NCBI GenBank assembly: GCA_030832605.1
Contig: JAURIU010000006.1
Coordinates: 1 to 38,826, forward strand
Length of the DNA stretch: 38,826 bases
Direction of reading: 5' to 3'
Origin: Rhodoluna sp.
Lineage (GTDB): Bacteria; Actinomycetota; Actinomycetes; Actinomycetales; Microbacteriaceae
Part shown: piece after piece, positions 9,458-18,906 of the stretch
Position numbering within the stretch: position 1 is the stretch's first letter
Layout of the letters: each line of letters opens with the position of its first letter
Program-made: the position numbers and the translations under genes
Notes under the pieces: generated by a model
What the model was told of the DNA's origin: nothing
Seen by the model: only the letters and a program-made list of their open reading frames with translations
Database searches by the model: none

Positions 9458-9505
9458 GCGCTCACAGCGAATTTCGCTGAGACGACTAAAACCGAAAGGC
9501 TGCTC

Positions 9506-11155
9506 GTGGCTTCTGCCGACCGCAACCCAACCGAATACCGTCACCGCAACCGCGTCGCCATCAAGCGCGCACTCATCTCGGTTAGCGACAAGACCGGCCT
9601 ACTCGAACTAGCCGCAGCGCTAGCCGCCGCCGGCGTAGACATGGTTTCAACCGGCTCAACCGCCAAGACCATCGCCGAAGCCGGCTTCAAGGTCACCGAG
9701 GTTTCGCAAGTAACCGGATTCGCCGAAGTGCTCGACGGCCGCGTCAAGACCCTGCACCCAAAGATTCACGGCGGCCTACTAGCCGACCTTCGCCTCGTCG
9801 ATCACGAAAACCAGCTGAACGAACTAGGCATCGAGCCGTTTGAGCTTGTAGTTGTGAACCTGTACCCGTTCGTTCAAACCGTGGCCTCTGGCGCCAAGGG
9901 TGACACGGTGGTTGAGCAAATCGACATCGGTGGCCCTGCGATGGTGCGAGCATCCGCCAAGAATCACGCCAACGTTGTCATCGTGGTCGACCCATCGAAG
10001 TACAGCGAAATCATCGCGGCGATTGCAGACGGCGGCACGAGCCTGGCTCAGCGTCGCGAACTTGCCGCTCATGCCTTCGCCCACACCGCGCGCTACGACG
10101 CAGCGGTTGCCGAGTGGTTCGCGGGTGAGATCGAGAGCCAGTGGCGCAAAGACGCCGGCCAGACCCAGAACAACGAGAGCAAGAACCCTGGTTTCGCCAG
10201 CACCTTCGAGCTTCAGGCCGAACTTGCCAACACCCTTCGCTACGGCGAAAACTCGCACCAGGCAGCCGCGCTCTACCGCAACACGTCGGCCGAGGCTACC
10301 GCGGGCATCGCCCAGGCCCGCCTGCTCGGCGGCAAAGAAATGTCTTACAACAACTACGTCGACGCCGATGCCGCCCTGCGCGCAGCTTTCGACCACACCG
10401 AGCCGGCCGTCGCCATCATCAAGCACGCCAACCCGTGCGGAGTTGCAATCGGTGACCCGAACGCGCCAGATCAAATAGCGGATGCTCACGCAAAGGCCCA
10501 CGTCTGCGACTCAGTCTCTGCGTTCGGAGGTGTGATTGCCGCAAACCGCACCGTGACCAAGACCATGGCCCAACAAGTAGCCAGCATCTTCACCGAGGTC
10601 ATCATCGCGCCGGGTTATGACTTTGAGGCGCTCGAGATTCTCACCGCCAAGGCCAACCTGCGCATTTTGCTTTTGCCACCGAACTTTGGCCGTGACTCAC
10701 TCGAGATTCGCCAGATTTCGGGCGGCCTGCTGGTGCAAGAGCCAGACACCTTCGAATCGCTCAACCCAAGCAACTGGACCCTCGTTTCAGGAACCAAGGC
10801 CGACCCGGCCACCTACCAAGACCTCGTCTTCGCCTGGCGTGCCTGCCGTGCGGTCAAGTCGAATGCGATTCTGCTCGCCAAAGAGGGAGCATCGGTCGGC
10901 ATCGGTATGGGTCAGGTAAACCGAGTTGACTCGTGCAAGCTTGCCGTCGAGCGCGCCAGCGGTCGCGCCAATGGTGCGGTCGCGGCATCCGACGCTTTCT
11001 TTCCGTTCAAAGACGGCGTTGAAGTGCTAATCGAGGCGGGCGTAAAGGCCATTGTTCAACCGGGCGGCTCGAAGCGTGACGAAGAAGTGATTGAGGCAGC
11101 CAAGGCGGCCGGAGTCACTATGTATTTCACCAACGAGCGTCATTTCTATCACTAG
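9506..11155 (+). CDS. purH: bifunctional AICAR formyltransferase / IMP cyclohydrolase
   Basis: A 549-residue enzyme performing the last two steps of IMP synthesis. The N-terminal IMP cyclohydrolase (MGS-like) domain shows [24 protein letters not shown] and [13 protein letters not shown]. The C-terminal formyltransferase has [21 protein letters not shown], the catalytic Lys306-His307 in [11 protein letters not shown] and the ending [15 protein letters not shown]. The start is GTG 9506, with CGAAAGG (9493-9499) as ribosome binding site. It uses 10-formyl-THF, linking it to purU and glyA-folD further on. Its TAG stop begins the -10 box of mdh. Confidence 0.96.
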   Translation: MASADRNPTEYRHRNRVAIKRALISVSDKTGLLELAAALAAAGVDMVSTGSTAKTIAEAGFKVTEVSQVTGFAEVLDGRVKTLHPKIHGGLLADLRLVDHENQLNELGIEPFELVVVNLYPFVQTVASGAKGDTVVEQIDIGGPAMVRASAKNHANVVIVVDPSKYSEIIAAIADGGTSLAQRRELAAHAFAHTARYDAAVAEWFAGEIESQWRKDAGQTQNNESKNPGFASTFELQAELANTLRYGENSHQAAALYRNTSAEATAGIAQARLLGGKEMSYNNYVDADAALRAAFDHTEPAVAIIKHANPCGVAIGDPNAPDQIADAHAKAHVCDSVSAFGGVIAANRTVTKTMAQQVASIFTEVIIAPGYDFEALEILTAKANLRILLLPPNFGRDSLEIRQISGGLLVQEPDTFESLNPSNWTLVSGTKADPATYQDLVFAWRACRAVKSNAILLAKEGASVGIGMGQVNRVDSCKLAVERASGRANGAVAASDAFFPFKDGVEVLIEAGVKAIVQPGGSKRDEEVIEAAKAAGVTMYFTNERHFYH

Positions 11156-11158
11156 GCT
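11153..11158 (+). promoter_or_regulatory. putative -10 box (TAGGCT) for mdh, beginning with the purH stop codon
   Basis: TAGGCT contains the TAG stop of purH as its first three bases. Start of transcription near 11165 would give a leader of about 32 nt containing the AAAAGGAG ribosome binding site. Confidence 0.5.
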
Positions 11159-11196
11159 TTAAACCAATCCAAAGAACATCCCAAAAGGAGAAAATC

Positions 11197-12153
11197 ATGT
11201 CGCGTCACGGAAAAGTTTCGGTTATCGGATCGGGCTTCTACGGCACAACCACCGCCCAGCGTCTAGCCGAATACGACATCTTTGACACCGTCGTGCTCAC
11301 CGACATTCTCGACGGCAAGCCTCAGGGCGTTGCCCTAGACATCAACCAGAGCCGCTCAATCGAAGGCTTCGAGACCGAAGTTGTCGGTGCCACCACCCTG
11401 CCAGACGGTTCGGGCTATGAGGCTATCGCCGACAGCGACATCGTGATCATCACCGCCGGTTTGCCACGCAAGCCTGGCATGACTCGCATGGACCTTCTCG
11501 AAGTAAACGCCGGCATCGTCGGTGGAGTTGCCAAGAACGTTGCGAAGTACGCGCCAAACGCCGTCATCCTCGTGGTTTCAAACCCGCTAGACGAAATGAC
11601 CGCGCTGGCTCAGAAGGCATCGGGATTCCCTAAGGACCGCGTGATCGGTCAGGCCGGCGTGCTCGACACCGCTCGTTTCACCAACTTTGTGGCCGAGGCT
11701 ACCGGCGCTGCAACAGCGGATGTTCGTACCCTGACCCTTGGCTCGCACGGCGAGACCATGGTTCCGGTACCGAGCGTTTCGACCGTGAACGGCAAGAAGA
11801 TTGTCGACGTTCTAGGTGCCGAGAAGGTTGCCGAGTTGGTTGACCGAACCCGCAACGGCGGCGCCGAGATCGTGAAGCTGCTGAAGACCGGTTCGGCCTA
11901 CTACGCACCAAGCGCCGCTGTTGCCCGCATGGCCAAGGCCGTGCACGAAGACTCGGGTGCTGTGTTCCCGGTTTGCGCATGGGTTGACGGCGAGTTCGGA
12001 ATCTCGGGTGTTTACCTGGGCGTCGAGGCCAAGTTGGGCAAGGGCGGAATCAAGCAGGTTGTCGAGACCCCGCTAGACGCCGAAGAGCTAGAGAACCTAA
12101 AGGTTGCGGCCGAGGCTGTTCGCGCCAAGCAGGCCGACGTAGAGAACCTCTAA
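11197..12153 (+). CDS. mdh: malate dehydrogenase (LDH-like type)
   Basis: A 318-residue NAD-dependent dehydrogenase that oxidises malate to oxaloacetate in the TCA cycle. The Rossmann loop is VIGSGFYGTTTAQ (residues 9-21), with Asp36 (LTDIL) selecting NAD. The substrate loop reads LPRKPGMTRMDLL: Arg91 is the malate-type residue that replaces the Gln of lactate dehydrogenases, and Arg97 is also kept. VSNPLDEMT, LDTARF and the catalytic histidine in GSHGETMVP follow. The length and GSGFYG start place it in the LDH-like (type 3) MDH group and not the longer cytosolic-type enzyme common in many actinobacteria. Strong ribosome binding site AAAAGGAG 11183-11190; a terminator follows at 12189. Confidence 0.93.
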   Translation: MSRHGKVSVIGSGFYGTTTAQRLAEYDIFDTVVLTDILDGKPQGVALDINQSRSIEGFETEVVGATTLPDGSGYEAIADSDIVIITAGLPRKPGMTRMDLLEVNAGIVGGVAKNVAKYAPNAVILVVSNPLDEMTALAQKASGFPKDRVIGQAGVLDTARFTNFVAEATGAATADVRTLTLGSHGETMVPVPSVSTVNGKKIVDVLGAEKVAELVDRTRNGGAEIVKLLKTGSAYYAPSAAVARMAKAVHEDSGAVFPVCAWVDGEFGISGVYLGVEAKLGKGGIKQVVETPLDAEELENLKVAAEAVRAKQADVENL

Positions 12154-12188
12154 GCACGCGCATCCACGCAAAAGAACTACAAGAAATC

Positions 12189-12217
12189 GGGCTCGAGAAA
12201 TCGGGCCCTTTTTCTTT
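12189..12217 (+). terminator. rho-independent terminator after mdh
   Basis: GGGCTCGA, loop GAAA, then TCGGGCCC forms an 8-bp stem with one G-U pair, followed directly by TTTTTCTTT. Confidence 0.85.
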
Positions 12218-12251
12218 ACCCGATGAGGCATAACGAGGGTCTTGGGCGTGT

Positions 12252-12257
12252 TAGCCT
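12252..12257 (+). promoter_or_regulatory. putative -10 box (TAGCCT) for the heterodimeric exporter operon
   Basis: TAGCCT fits TANNNT and lies between the mdh terminator and the TTG start at 12325. It would give a leader of about 60 nt. No convincing -35. Confidence 0.3.
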
Positions 12258-12324
12258 ACAAAGCTGACCTCATTGTGTCGGCTCAAAGTTTTTTCAAAAC
12301 CCAAAAGAACACGAAGGCGTTGTC

Positions 12325-14106
12325 TTGTCTGTAAGCACTAAAAAGCCCGGAAACGTGCGCACGTTGCTGCGCATCTTTCCGTTTGCCAAATCGGCTTTGC
12401 CGCGAGTCATTCTCGGCATCTTTGCCGCACTTGGCGCGCACCTGATCGCACTGGCCATTCCGCAGTATCTGCGCGGCCTAATCGACTCTTTCAACAAGGT
12501 CGGCGTCGAAAGCCTGATTTGGCCGACGTTCTTTGTGATTCTTGGCCTAGGCGTGCTCGAGGCCACCATGGTGCTACTTCGCCGCTGGCTAGTGCTGACC
12601 CCGGGTACCTTCGTCGAAGCCGGTCTTCGCAACACTCTCTATAAAAAGCTGCAAGACCTACCGGTTGCGTTTCACGACAAGTGGCCGAGCGGTCAGCTGC
12701 TCAGCCGTGCCACCCAAGACCTGAGCCTTATTCGTCGCTGGCTATCGTTCGGCCTCGTGCTCTTGGTTGCCAACGGCATCACCATCGTCGTCGGAATGGT
12801 CGTGCTCTTCTCTTTCCACTGGATTCTCGGCACCATCTTTTTGATCATTGTTGCCCCGCTATGGATTATCGGCTTCAACTTTGAGAAGAACTATCACAAG
12901 ACCGCACGCCAGAGCCAAGACCAGGCCGGTGACCTCGCGACGTCGGTCGAGCAGAGTGTTCACGGCATCCGCGTTCTAAAGGCTTTTGGTCGCGGTGGCT
13001 TTATGTCAGACAAGTTCTCGCGCGACGCCGCCGAACTTCGCAAGACCGAGCTCAAGAAGGCCGGCATGGTTTCGAGCCTCTGGTGGTACCTCTCGGTCAT
13101 TCCAGAGCTGGCCGTCGGTATCGCGCTATTCGTTGGTGTGTGGCTGATTCAAGATGGCCAGTTGACCATTGGTGCCTTGGCCGCGTTCTTGCTAACCGCA
13201 GCCGTGCTGCACTGGCCAATGGACTCGATCGGGTTCTTGCTTTCGATGACCATCGACGCCCGCACCGCGGTTGAGCGCTTCTTCGAGGTGCTCGATGAGC
13301 CGGTCGGAATCGACGACCCAACCAAGCCAAAGCAGGTCGAAAAGGTCGAAGGCCGCTTGGTGTTCGAAAACGTTCACTTTAGATACCAGGATGCTCCTGC
13401 AGAGCAGCCAGACCTACTCAACGGTGTGAACCTCGAGCTCATGCCTGGCGAATCGGTGGCCCTGATCGGCGTTACCGGTTGTGGCAAGACCACCCTCACC
13501 GCTCTAGCCACTCGCCTCTACGAGGTAACCAGCGGTTCGGTGAAAATCGACGGGGTCGACATTCGCGACCTAAACCGCGAAGAGCTTCGCAGCCACATTG
13601 CGATGGCGTTCGAAGACGCCACCTTGTTCTCGGCAACCGTTCGCGAGAACGTGCTGCTCGGTGCACCTGATGCAACCGAAGAAGACCTCAAGCAGGCGCT
13701 CGCTATTGCTCAGGCTCAGTTCGTCTACGACCTGCCAGATGGCCTCGACACCAAGATCGGTGAAGAGGGCCTTAGTCTTTCGGGTGGTCAGCGTCAGCGT
13801 CTTGCTCTAGCACGGGCGGTTGCCGCCAAGCCTGCCGTGCTGGTTCTCGACGACCCGCTATCGGCTCTAGATGTCGACACCGAGGCCATGGTCGAAGACG
13901 CACTTCGCACGGTACTCAAGGCCACTACCGCGCTGATTGTCGCTCACCGACCATCCACGGTTCAACTGGCCGACAAGGTTGCGCTCATGCAAGACGGCAA
14001 GATTACCGCCATCGGCAAACACAGCGACCTGCTCGCCACCAACGAGCACTACCGATTTGTAATCAGCAGCTTGGATGCTGCGGGCGACCTGATTGAGGTG
14101 AAGTAG
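12325..14106 (+). CDS. ABC exporter half-transporter with degenerate ATPase site (subunit 1)
   Basis: A 593-residue protein with an N-terminal six-helix exporter domain (about 30-310) and a C-terminal nucleotide-binding domain. Walker A is GVTGCGKT (382-389) and the signature LSGGQRQR is intact. The Q-loop glutamine is replaced by Glu ([11 protein letters not shown]), and the catalytic glutamate after Walker B is Asp510 ([10 protein letters not shown]). The H-loop His is kept (VAHRPSTV). This is the pattern of the degenerate partner in heterodimeric exporters. The start is TTG 12325 with GAAGG upstream. Subunit 2 begins 2 nt after the stop, so the two are cotranscribed. Substrate unknown; drug or lipid export is typical of the group. 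Confidence 0.9.
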   Translation: MSVSTKKPGNVRTLLRIFPFAKSALPRVILGIFAALGAHLIALAIPQYLRGLIDSFNKVGVESLIWPTFFVILGLGVLEATMVLLRRWLVLTPGTFVEAGLRNTLYKKLQDLPVAFHDKWPSGQLLSRATQDLSLIRRWLSFGLVLLVANGITIVVGMVVLFSFHWILGTIFLIIVAPLWIIGFNFEKNYHKTARQSQDQAGDLATSVEQSVHGIRVLKAFGRGGFMSDKFSRDAAELRKTELKKAGMVSSLWWYLSVIPELAVGIALFVGVWLIQDGQLTIGALAAFLLTAAVLHWPMDSIGFLLSMTIDARTAVERFFEVLDEPVGIDDPTKPKQVEKVEGRLVFENVHFRYQDAPAEQPDLLNGVNLELMPGESVALIGVTGCGKTTLTALATRLYEVTSGSVKIDGVDIRDLNREELRSHIAMAFEDATLFSATVRENVLLGAPDATEEDLKQALAIAQAQFVYDLPDGLDTKIGEEGLSLSGGQRQRLALARAVAAKPAVLVLDDPLSALDVDTEAMVEDALRTVLKATTALIVAHRPSTVQLADKVALMQDGKITAIGKHSDLLATNEHYRFVISSLDAAGDLIEVK

Positions 14107-14108
14107 AT

Positions 14109-15914
14109 ATGTCAATGCAAGGCGTTCAAAACGAAGAAAAGATTGAGCTCGACAAAGAAGAGCAACGGGCGGTTCGCAAGCGCTCGATGACTCTGCTCGG
14201 GTCGATCATTCGCCCGGTTCGCAACCGTCTCTGGGGCAGCTTATTTCTGGTAATCGGCTCGCAGGGTCTGCGCGTTTCGATGCCTTTCTTGATGGCCGTG
14301 GCTATCGACACCGCTCTGCCGGCCGCCATCAAGGGTAACCTCGAGCCACTTTGGGCAGTCAGCGGCGCTTACCTGATTGCAGCAGTGGTTTCGTCGGCGT
14401 TGATTGCATTCTTCGTGCGCTATGCCGCGCGAATCAACCAAGACATCATGTTTGCACTGCGCGGTCGCCTGTTTAGGCACACACAGAAACTGAGCGTTCA
14501 GTTTCACGAAACCTACACCTCGGGTCGCGTAATCTCTCGCCAGACCAACGACCTTGACTCGATCATGGAACTGCTCAACTCGGGCGGTAACGAAATGATC
14601 GCCGGTTTGCTCTACATGATCTTTGCGGCCATTGCACTTATCTTGCTGGATGCTCCCTCTTTCGGCATCATGGTGATTTCGTTCATCCCGCTCTGGTTCT
14701 TGACCCGCTGGTTCCAAAAGATGACCCGCCTCAACTACCGCAAGACTCGCGTGGCCTCGGCCAAGCAGATTGTGCACTTTGTTGAGACCATGACCGGCAT
14801 CCGTGCGGTCAAGGCCTTCCGCAAGGAGCGCGCCAACGAAGAGAAGTTCGGCGAATTGGTCGAAGACTACCGAAGCGTAAACGCCAAGGTTATTCAGCTG
14901 TTTGGTATCTACGACCCGGGTCTGATTCTGATCGGCCAGGTAACCACCGCGTTCATTCTGCTTTATGGCGGATTGCGCGTGATGGAGGGCACCTTGGGCG
15001 TTGGCGTCATGATGGCCGCGATGCTCTATGCACGCCGCTTCTATGACCCAATGGAGCAGTTGGCGATGTTCTACAACTCTTTCCAGTCGGCAAACTCTGG
15101 CCTAGAAAAGATCTCGGGTGTGCTTCAAGAAGAGCCTTCGGTTGCTGACCCAGCCGAGCCTGTTGAGGTAAGCGATTCAAAGGGCCACATCGAATTCGAC
15201 GGCGTTCGCTTCTCTTATGGCGACGGCAAAGAGGTTTTGCACGAGTTCAGTCTCGACATTCCTGCCGGTCAAACCATCGCTCTGGTGGGAACCACCGGTG
15301 CGGGCAAGTCGACGCTGGCCAAGCTGGTGTCGCGCTTCTATGACCCAACCACGGGAATCGTGCGTCTAGACGGTGTGAACCTGCGCGACATCCGTGATGA
15401 AGACCTGCGAAACGCAATCGTGATGGTGACGCAAGAGGCCTACCTATTCTCGGGCAGCGTTGCCGACAACATCGCCCTCGGAAAGCCAGGCGCAACCATC
15501 GACGAGATTCGCGACGCCGCTCGTGCGGTTGGTGCCGACGAGTTCATCATGGCCCTGCCAGATGGCTACGACACCGACGTGAACAAGCGTGGAGGTCGTG
15601 TGAGTGCCGGTCAGCGTCAGCTGATTTCATTCGCGCGCGCGTTCATTGCTTCGCCTCGCGTGCTGATTCTCGATGAGGCCACCGCTTCGCTCGACATTCC
15701 GAGCGAGCGCCTAGTGCAGCACGGTCTAAAAACCCTGCTCGCCGGCCGCACCGCGATCATCATCGCTCACCGCCTGTCTACCGTTTCAATCGCCGACCGT
15801 GTGTTGGTTATGGAACACGGACGCATCATCGAAGACGACACCCCGGCCAAGCTGATTGCCGGCACCGGCAAGTTCGCCAAGATGCACAAGGCTTGGCGCG
15901 ACTCGCTGGTCTAG
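14109..15914 (+). CDS. ABC exporter half-transporter with canonical Walker B (subunit 2)
   Basis: A 601-residue six-helix exporter domain plus nucleotide-binding domain. Walker A is GTTGAGKST, the Q-loop is VTQEAYLFS, Walker B has the catalytic Glu523 ([11 protein letters not shown]) and the H-loop is IAHRLSTV. The signature motif, however, is VSAGQRQ and not LSGGQ. Combined with subunit 1, the intact LSGGQ of that protein faces the intact Walker A/B of this one (the active site), while the altered signature faces the Asp-containing Walker B (the inactive site). About 45 charged residues precede the first membrane helix. It ends at a strong bidirectional terminator. Confidence 0.9.
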   Translation: MSMQGVQNEEKIELDKEEQRAVRKRSMTLLGSIIRPVRNRLWGSLFLVIGSQGLRVSMPFLMAVAIDTALPAAIKGNLEPLWAVSGAYLIAAVVSSALIAFFVRYAARINQDIMFALRGRLFRHTQKLSVQFHETYTSGRVISRQTNDLDSIMELLNSGGNEMIAGLLYMIFAAIALILLDAPSFGIMVISFIPLWFLTRWFQKMTRLNYRKTRVASAKQIVHFVETMTGIRAVKAFRKERANEEKFGELVEDYRSVNAKVIQLFGIYDPGLILIGQVTTAFILLYGGLRVMEGTLGVGVMMAAMLYARRFYDPMEQLAMFYNSFQSANSGLEKISGVLQEEPSVADPAEPVEVSDSKGHIEFDGVRFSYGDGKEVLHEFSLDIPAGQTIALVGTTGAGKSTLAKLVSRFYDPTTGIVRLDGVNLRDIRDEDLRNAIVMVTQEAYLFSGSVADNIALGKPGATIDEIRDAARAVGADEFIMALPDGYDTDVNKRGGRVSAGQRQLISFARAFIASPRVLILDEATASLDIPSERLVQHGLKTLLAGRTAIIIAHRLSTVSIADRVLVMEHGRIIEDDTPAKLIAGTGKFAKMHKAWRDSLV

Positions 15915-15935
15915 AAATTCGGCTGGTCAAACAGC

Positions 15936-15976
15936 AAAAAACCGGTCAACTCCACCTCGGGGTTGACCGGTTTTTT
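15936..15976. terminator. bidirectional rho-independent terminator
   Basis: CCGGTCAAC and GTTGACCGG form a perfect 9-bp stem with an 11-nt loop, flanked by six A on the left and six T on the right. It can end both the exporter operon on the + strand and the amylase gene on the - strand. Confidence 0.92.
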
Positions 15977-15984
15977 CGTGTGAG

Positions 15985-17517
15985 TTACGGCAGCTTGTGG
16001 CTGGTGGTTAGGGCGATTCCTAGCATGGCCGGAATGGTGACCACTGCCTTGCCACGGGCATCGACGACAACCTTGGTGCCGAGGCACTTGGTGCTGGAAA
16101 CAACCGCACCGCGACCGCCGGTTAGCAGATCACAGTAGGTTCCAGCTGGCAGGTTGGTGAGAATGCCCATCTTGCGAGCCTTCTGAGTCGAGTTCATGGC
16201 GATGAAGGTGTTCGCACCGCGGTTGAACTTGAGAATCTTGGCACCGTCGGCGTGCTTCGTGTAGCCAACCTTGGTCTCTGGTGCCGAGCCAGCAACATCG
16301 CGCCAGGCAATCATGCCGCTGGTTGAGCGCCAACGCTGAATGCAGTTGTAGAGGCCTTCACGAATGATGTTCACCGGCTTGGTAGAGCTGGCACATTTGG
16401 CCTGCACCACCTTTTGAGTATTTGGGTCGGTGTTTGGGCCAAGACGCTCGTCGCTAAAGCTGTAACCGCTGTAAATCTGAGGAATACCGAATTTGGCCGC
16501 CAGCATGAACACGTGCGCGAGCTGGTACTTCTGAGTTTCCCAGTAGGCGAGTGACGATGGGCCGTGGTGTTCGGTGTCGTGGTTGCTCACCATGGTGATG
16601 GTCTTGTTGCTTGCGTTGAAGCCAACCGTCCAGAAGTCGGTCTTGGCGAATGCCAGGGTGTTCTGGTTCAGGTTGCTAACCAGGATGTTCGGCATATCCC
16701 ATGCCCACGCATAACCGAATTCGGTGAAAGGTTCATTCTGTCCGTTGCCACCGATTACCTCAGACATGATGATTGGCTGGCGACCGTTGATTGGGTCGAG
16801 CAGGTCGACTACCGCCTTTAGGTCGGCTGCGCCGAAGTGCTTCGCGGCATCCACTCTAAAACCGGCAACGCCGAGGCTAATCAGGTCGTTTAGATAAGCC
16901 GCAATCTTGGCGCGCACGGCGGGCTTTTCGGTGGCGAGGTCAGGCAGGCCGCCGAGCATACAGCTGGTGGTTTCCCAAAGGTCGTCATAGGCCTCGATGT
17001 TGCTGTCACAGAAGCGGTCTTCGCTCGGGTCCATGGTGGCGTGAAAGTCGCTCTCACCATAGAGGCCTGGGTAGCCATACTTGTCGAATTCGGTGTCGGC
17101 CCAGCCGATGCCCGAAGAGTTTGCCATGTGGTTGATTACGGCGTCGGCGATGATCATCACGCCGGCTTGGTTGCAGGCCTGGGTCATAGCGGCGAACTCG
17201 GCGCGGGTGCCTAGGCGTGACTCGATCTTGTAGCTAACCGGCTGGTAGTGAACCCACCACTGCTCGCCGCGAATGTGCTCTTGTGGGGGTGAAATTTGCA
17301 CCCAGTCGATGCCGTTTGGGCCGAGGTGGTTGGTGCACTCGTCTTTGATCGAGTTCCACGAATACATGAACATTTGAATGCCCACTGTGCTCTCATCAAT
17401 TACCTTGTTTGGCACCGCCGAACCGTTGGCAGCTGCTGGTGAAATTGAAACGCCAGAAACTAGCAAAACGATGGCAGAAATGAGCGCGGATGCACGGCGA
17501 AACAGTCGAGTTTTCAT
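15985..17517 (-). CDS. secreted alpha-amylase, GH13 family
   Basis: A 510-residue exported glycoside hydrolase that cuts internal alpha-1,4 bonds of starch or glycogen outside the cell. A signal peptide covers residues 1 to about 30 (hydrophobic ALISAIVLLVSGVSI, cleavage near PAAA-NG). GH13 conserved regions follow in order: region I DAVINH (125-130), region II GFRVDAAKH with nucleophile Asp223, region III IIMSEVIG with acid/base Glu253 and region IV VSNHDTEH with Asp314. A short C-terminal beta domain ends the protein; no carbohydrate-binding module is seen. The layout resembles Streptomyces and animal-type amylases. ATG 17517 lies 6 nt behind a TAGACT box. No maltose transport genes are nearby. 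Confidence 0.93.
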   Translation of the reverse strand: MKTRLFRRASALISAIVLLVSGVSISPAAANGSAVPNKVIDESTVGIQMFMYSWNSIKDECTNHLGPNGIDWVQISPPQEHIRGEQWWVHYQPVSYKIESRLGTRAEFAAMTQACNQAGVMIIADAVINHMANSSGIGWADTEFDKYGYPGLYGESDFHATMDPSEDRFCDSNIEAYDDLWETTSCMLGGLPDLATEKPAVRAKIAAYLNDLISLGVAGFRVDAAKHFGAADLKAVVDLLDPINGRQPIIMSEVIGGNGQNEPFTEFGYAWAWDMPNILVSNLNQNTLAFAKTDFWTVGFNASNKTITMVSNHDTEHHGPSSLAYWETQKYQLAHVFMLAAKFGIPQIYSGYSFSDERLGPNTDPNTQKVVQAKCASSTKPVNIIREGLYNCIQRWRSTSGMIAWRDVAGSAPETKVGYTKHADGAKILKFNRGANTFIAMNSTQKARKMGILTNLPAGTYCDLLTGGRGAVVSSTKCLGTKVVVDARGKAVVTIPAMLGIALTTSHKLP

Positions 17518-17523
17518 AGCAAA

Positions 17524-17529
17524 AGTCTA
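17524..17529 (-). promoter_or_regulatory. -10 box (TAGACT) of a leaderless amylase promoter
   Basis: On the minus strand TAGACT is followed by 6 nt (TTTGCT) and the ATG at 17517. There is no Shine-Dalgarno sequence, so the transcript probably begins at the start codon. Confidence 0.6.
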
Positions 17530-17544
17530 AGCGCCACGAGGCGG

Positions 17545-17550
17545 TAGGCT
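17545..17550 (+). promoter_or_regulatory. putative -10 box (TAGGCT) for icd
   Basis: TAGGCT lies 15 bp from the oppositely oriented amylase -10 box, so the two RNA polymerase footprints would overlap. It would give a leader of about 34 nt for icd. Confidence 0.4.
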
Positions 17551-17590
17551 AGTTCTAGGGGGTAACTGTAAGCCTTTTCACATGTAACGA

Positions 17591-18820
17591 ATGGATACCA
17601 AGTTGTCGAAAATCAAGGTTGTTGGCAAGGTCGTCGAACTCGACGGCGACGAGATGACTCGCATCATCTGGCAGAACATCAAAGACTCACTAATTCTCCC
17701 GTTTCTAGACGTTGACCTTGAGTACTACGACCTATCGATAGAGCACCGCGACGCCACCGACGACCAGGTGACCATCGACGCTGCGAACGCCATCAAGAAG
17801 CACGGCGTTGGCGTGAAATGTGCCACCATCACCCCAGACGAGGCTCGAGTTACCGAGTTCGGTCTGAAGAAGATGTGGAAGTCGCCAAACGGAACCATTC
17901 GTAACATCCTCGACGGTGTTGTGTTCCGCGAGCCAATCATTATTTCGAACGTTCCACGCCTGGTTCCAGGCTGGACCAAGCCGATCGTCATCGGCCGTCA
18001 CGCTCACGGTGACCAGTACAAGGCAACCGACTTCAAGGTTCCTGGTGCCGGTCGCGTCACCATGACCTGGACCCCAGCCGACGGCGGCGAAGTTCAGACC
18101 ATGACTGTTGCAGACTACCCAGAGCACGGTGGTGTGGCCATGGGTATGTACAACTACATGGACAGCATCCGTGATTTTGCTCGCGCCTCGTTCAACTACG
18201 GTTTGGCCCGCAACTTTCCGGTCTACCTTTCGACCAAGAACACCATTCTGAAGGCCTACGACGGTGCCTTCAAGGATGCCTTCCAAGAGGTTTTCGAGGC
18301 CGAATACGCCGACAAGTTCAAGGCAGCCGGTCTCACCTATGAGCACCGCCTAATCGACGACATGGTCGCCGCGGCCCTCAAGTGGGAGGGTGGCTACGTT
18401 TGGGCTTGCAAGAACTACGACGGTGACGTGCAGTCAGACACCGTGGCTCAGGGCTTTGGTTCGCTGGGTCTGATGACCTCGGTGCTAACCACTCCAGACG
18501 GCGCAACCGCGCTCGCCGAGGCGGCTCACGGCACCGTGACCCGTCACTACCGCGACTGGCAGGCAGGTAAGAAAACCTCGACCAACCCGATTGCATCGAT
18601 CTATGCCTGGACTCGCGGTCTAATGCACCGAGCCAAGCTAGACGGCACTCCAGAGGTTGCCGCCTTTGCTGAGACCCTTGAAGACGTAATCATCAAGACC
18701 GTCGAGTCTGGCCACATGACCAAAGACCTAGCGCTTTTGGTTGGCAACGGGCAGGCATACCAGACCACCGACGAGTTCATGGCAACTCTTGCAGAGAACC
18801 TGCGAGCACGTCTGGCTTAG
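17591..18820 (+). CDS. icd: isocitrate dehydrogenase (NADP), dimeric eukaryote-like type
   Basis: A 409-residue enzyme that oxidatively decarboxylates isocitrate to 2-oxoglutarate with NADP. Family landmarks are [12 protein letters not shown] near the N-terminus, the substrate loop [12 protein letters not shown], the region [17 protein letters not shown], the metal-binding AMYNYMDSI-like and [24 protein letters not shown] segments, [17 protein letters not shown], and the coenzyme site [11 protein letters not shown]. This is the dimeric type related to mitochondrial/cytosolic IDH and not the monomeric 740-residue form found in some actinobacteria. ATG 17591 gives the family-like start; no strong ribosome binding site is seen. 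A hairpin terminator follows at 18866. Confidence 0.96.
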   Translation: MDTKLSKIKVVGKVVELDGDEMTRIIWQNIKDSLILPFLDVDLEYYDLSIEHRDATDDQVTIDAANAIKKHGVGVKCATITPDEARVTEFGLKKMWKSPNGTIRNILDGVVFREPIIISNVPRLVPGWTKPIVIGRHAHGDQYKATDFKVPGAGRVTMTWTPADGGEVQTMTVADYPEHGGVAMGMYNYMDSIRDFARASFNYGLARNFPVYLSTKNTILKAYDGAFKDAFQEVFEAEYADKFKAAGLTYEHRLIDDMVAAALKWEGGYVWACKNYDGDVQSDTVAQGFGSLGLMTSVLTTPDGATALAEAAHGTVTRHYRDWQAGKKTSTNPIASIYAWTRGLMHRAKLDGTPEVAAFAETLEDVIIKTVESGHMTKDLALLVGNGQAYQTTDEFMATLAENLRARLA

Positions 18821-18865
18821 TTTCAAATCTGGGGATAACTCGTTACCCCAAAAGCACTTGTGTAT

Positions 18866-18895
18866 AACTCCCGTCAACAATTTGGCGGGAGTTTT
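18866..18895 (+). terminator. rho-independent terminator after icd
   Basis: AACTCCCG and CGGGAGTT form a perfect 8-bp stem around a 12-nt loop and run into TTTT. The T-run directly joins the next promoter's TACATT box. Confidence 0.85.
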
Positions 18896-18900
18896 ACATT
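18895..18900 (+). promoter_or_regulatory. -10 box (TACATT) of a leaderless promoter
   Basis: TACATT lies exactly 6 nt before ATG 18907 and shares its first T with the T-run of the icd terminator. No ribosome binding site is present. Confidence 0.55.
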
Positions 18901-18906
18901 TCGTGC

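Noticed and set aside
9824-10501. Minus-strand open frame (225 codons) inside purH
   Set aside because: Antisense to conserved formyltransferase sequence, with no start signal or family resemblance.
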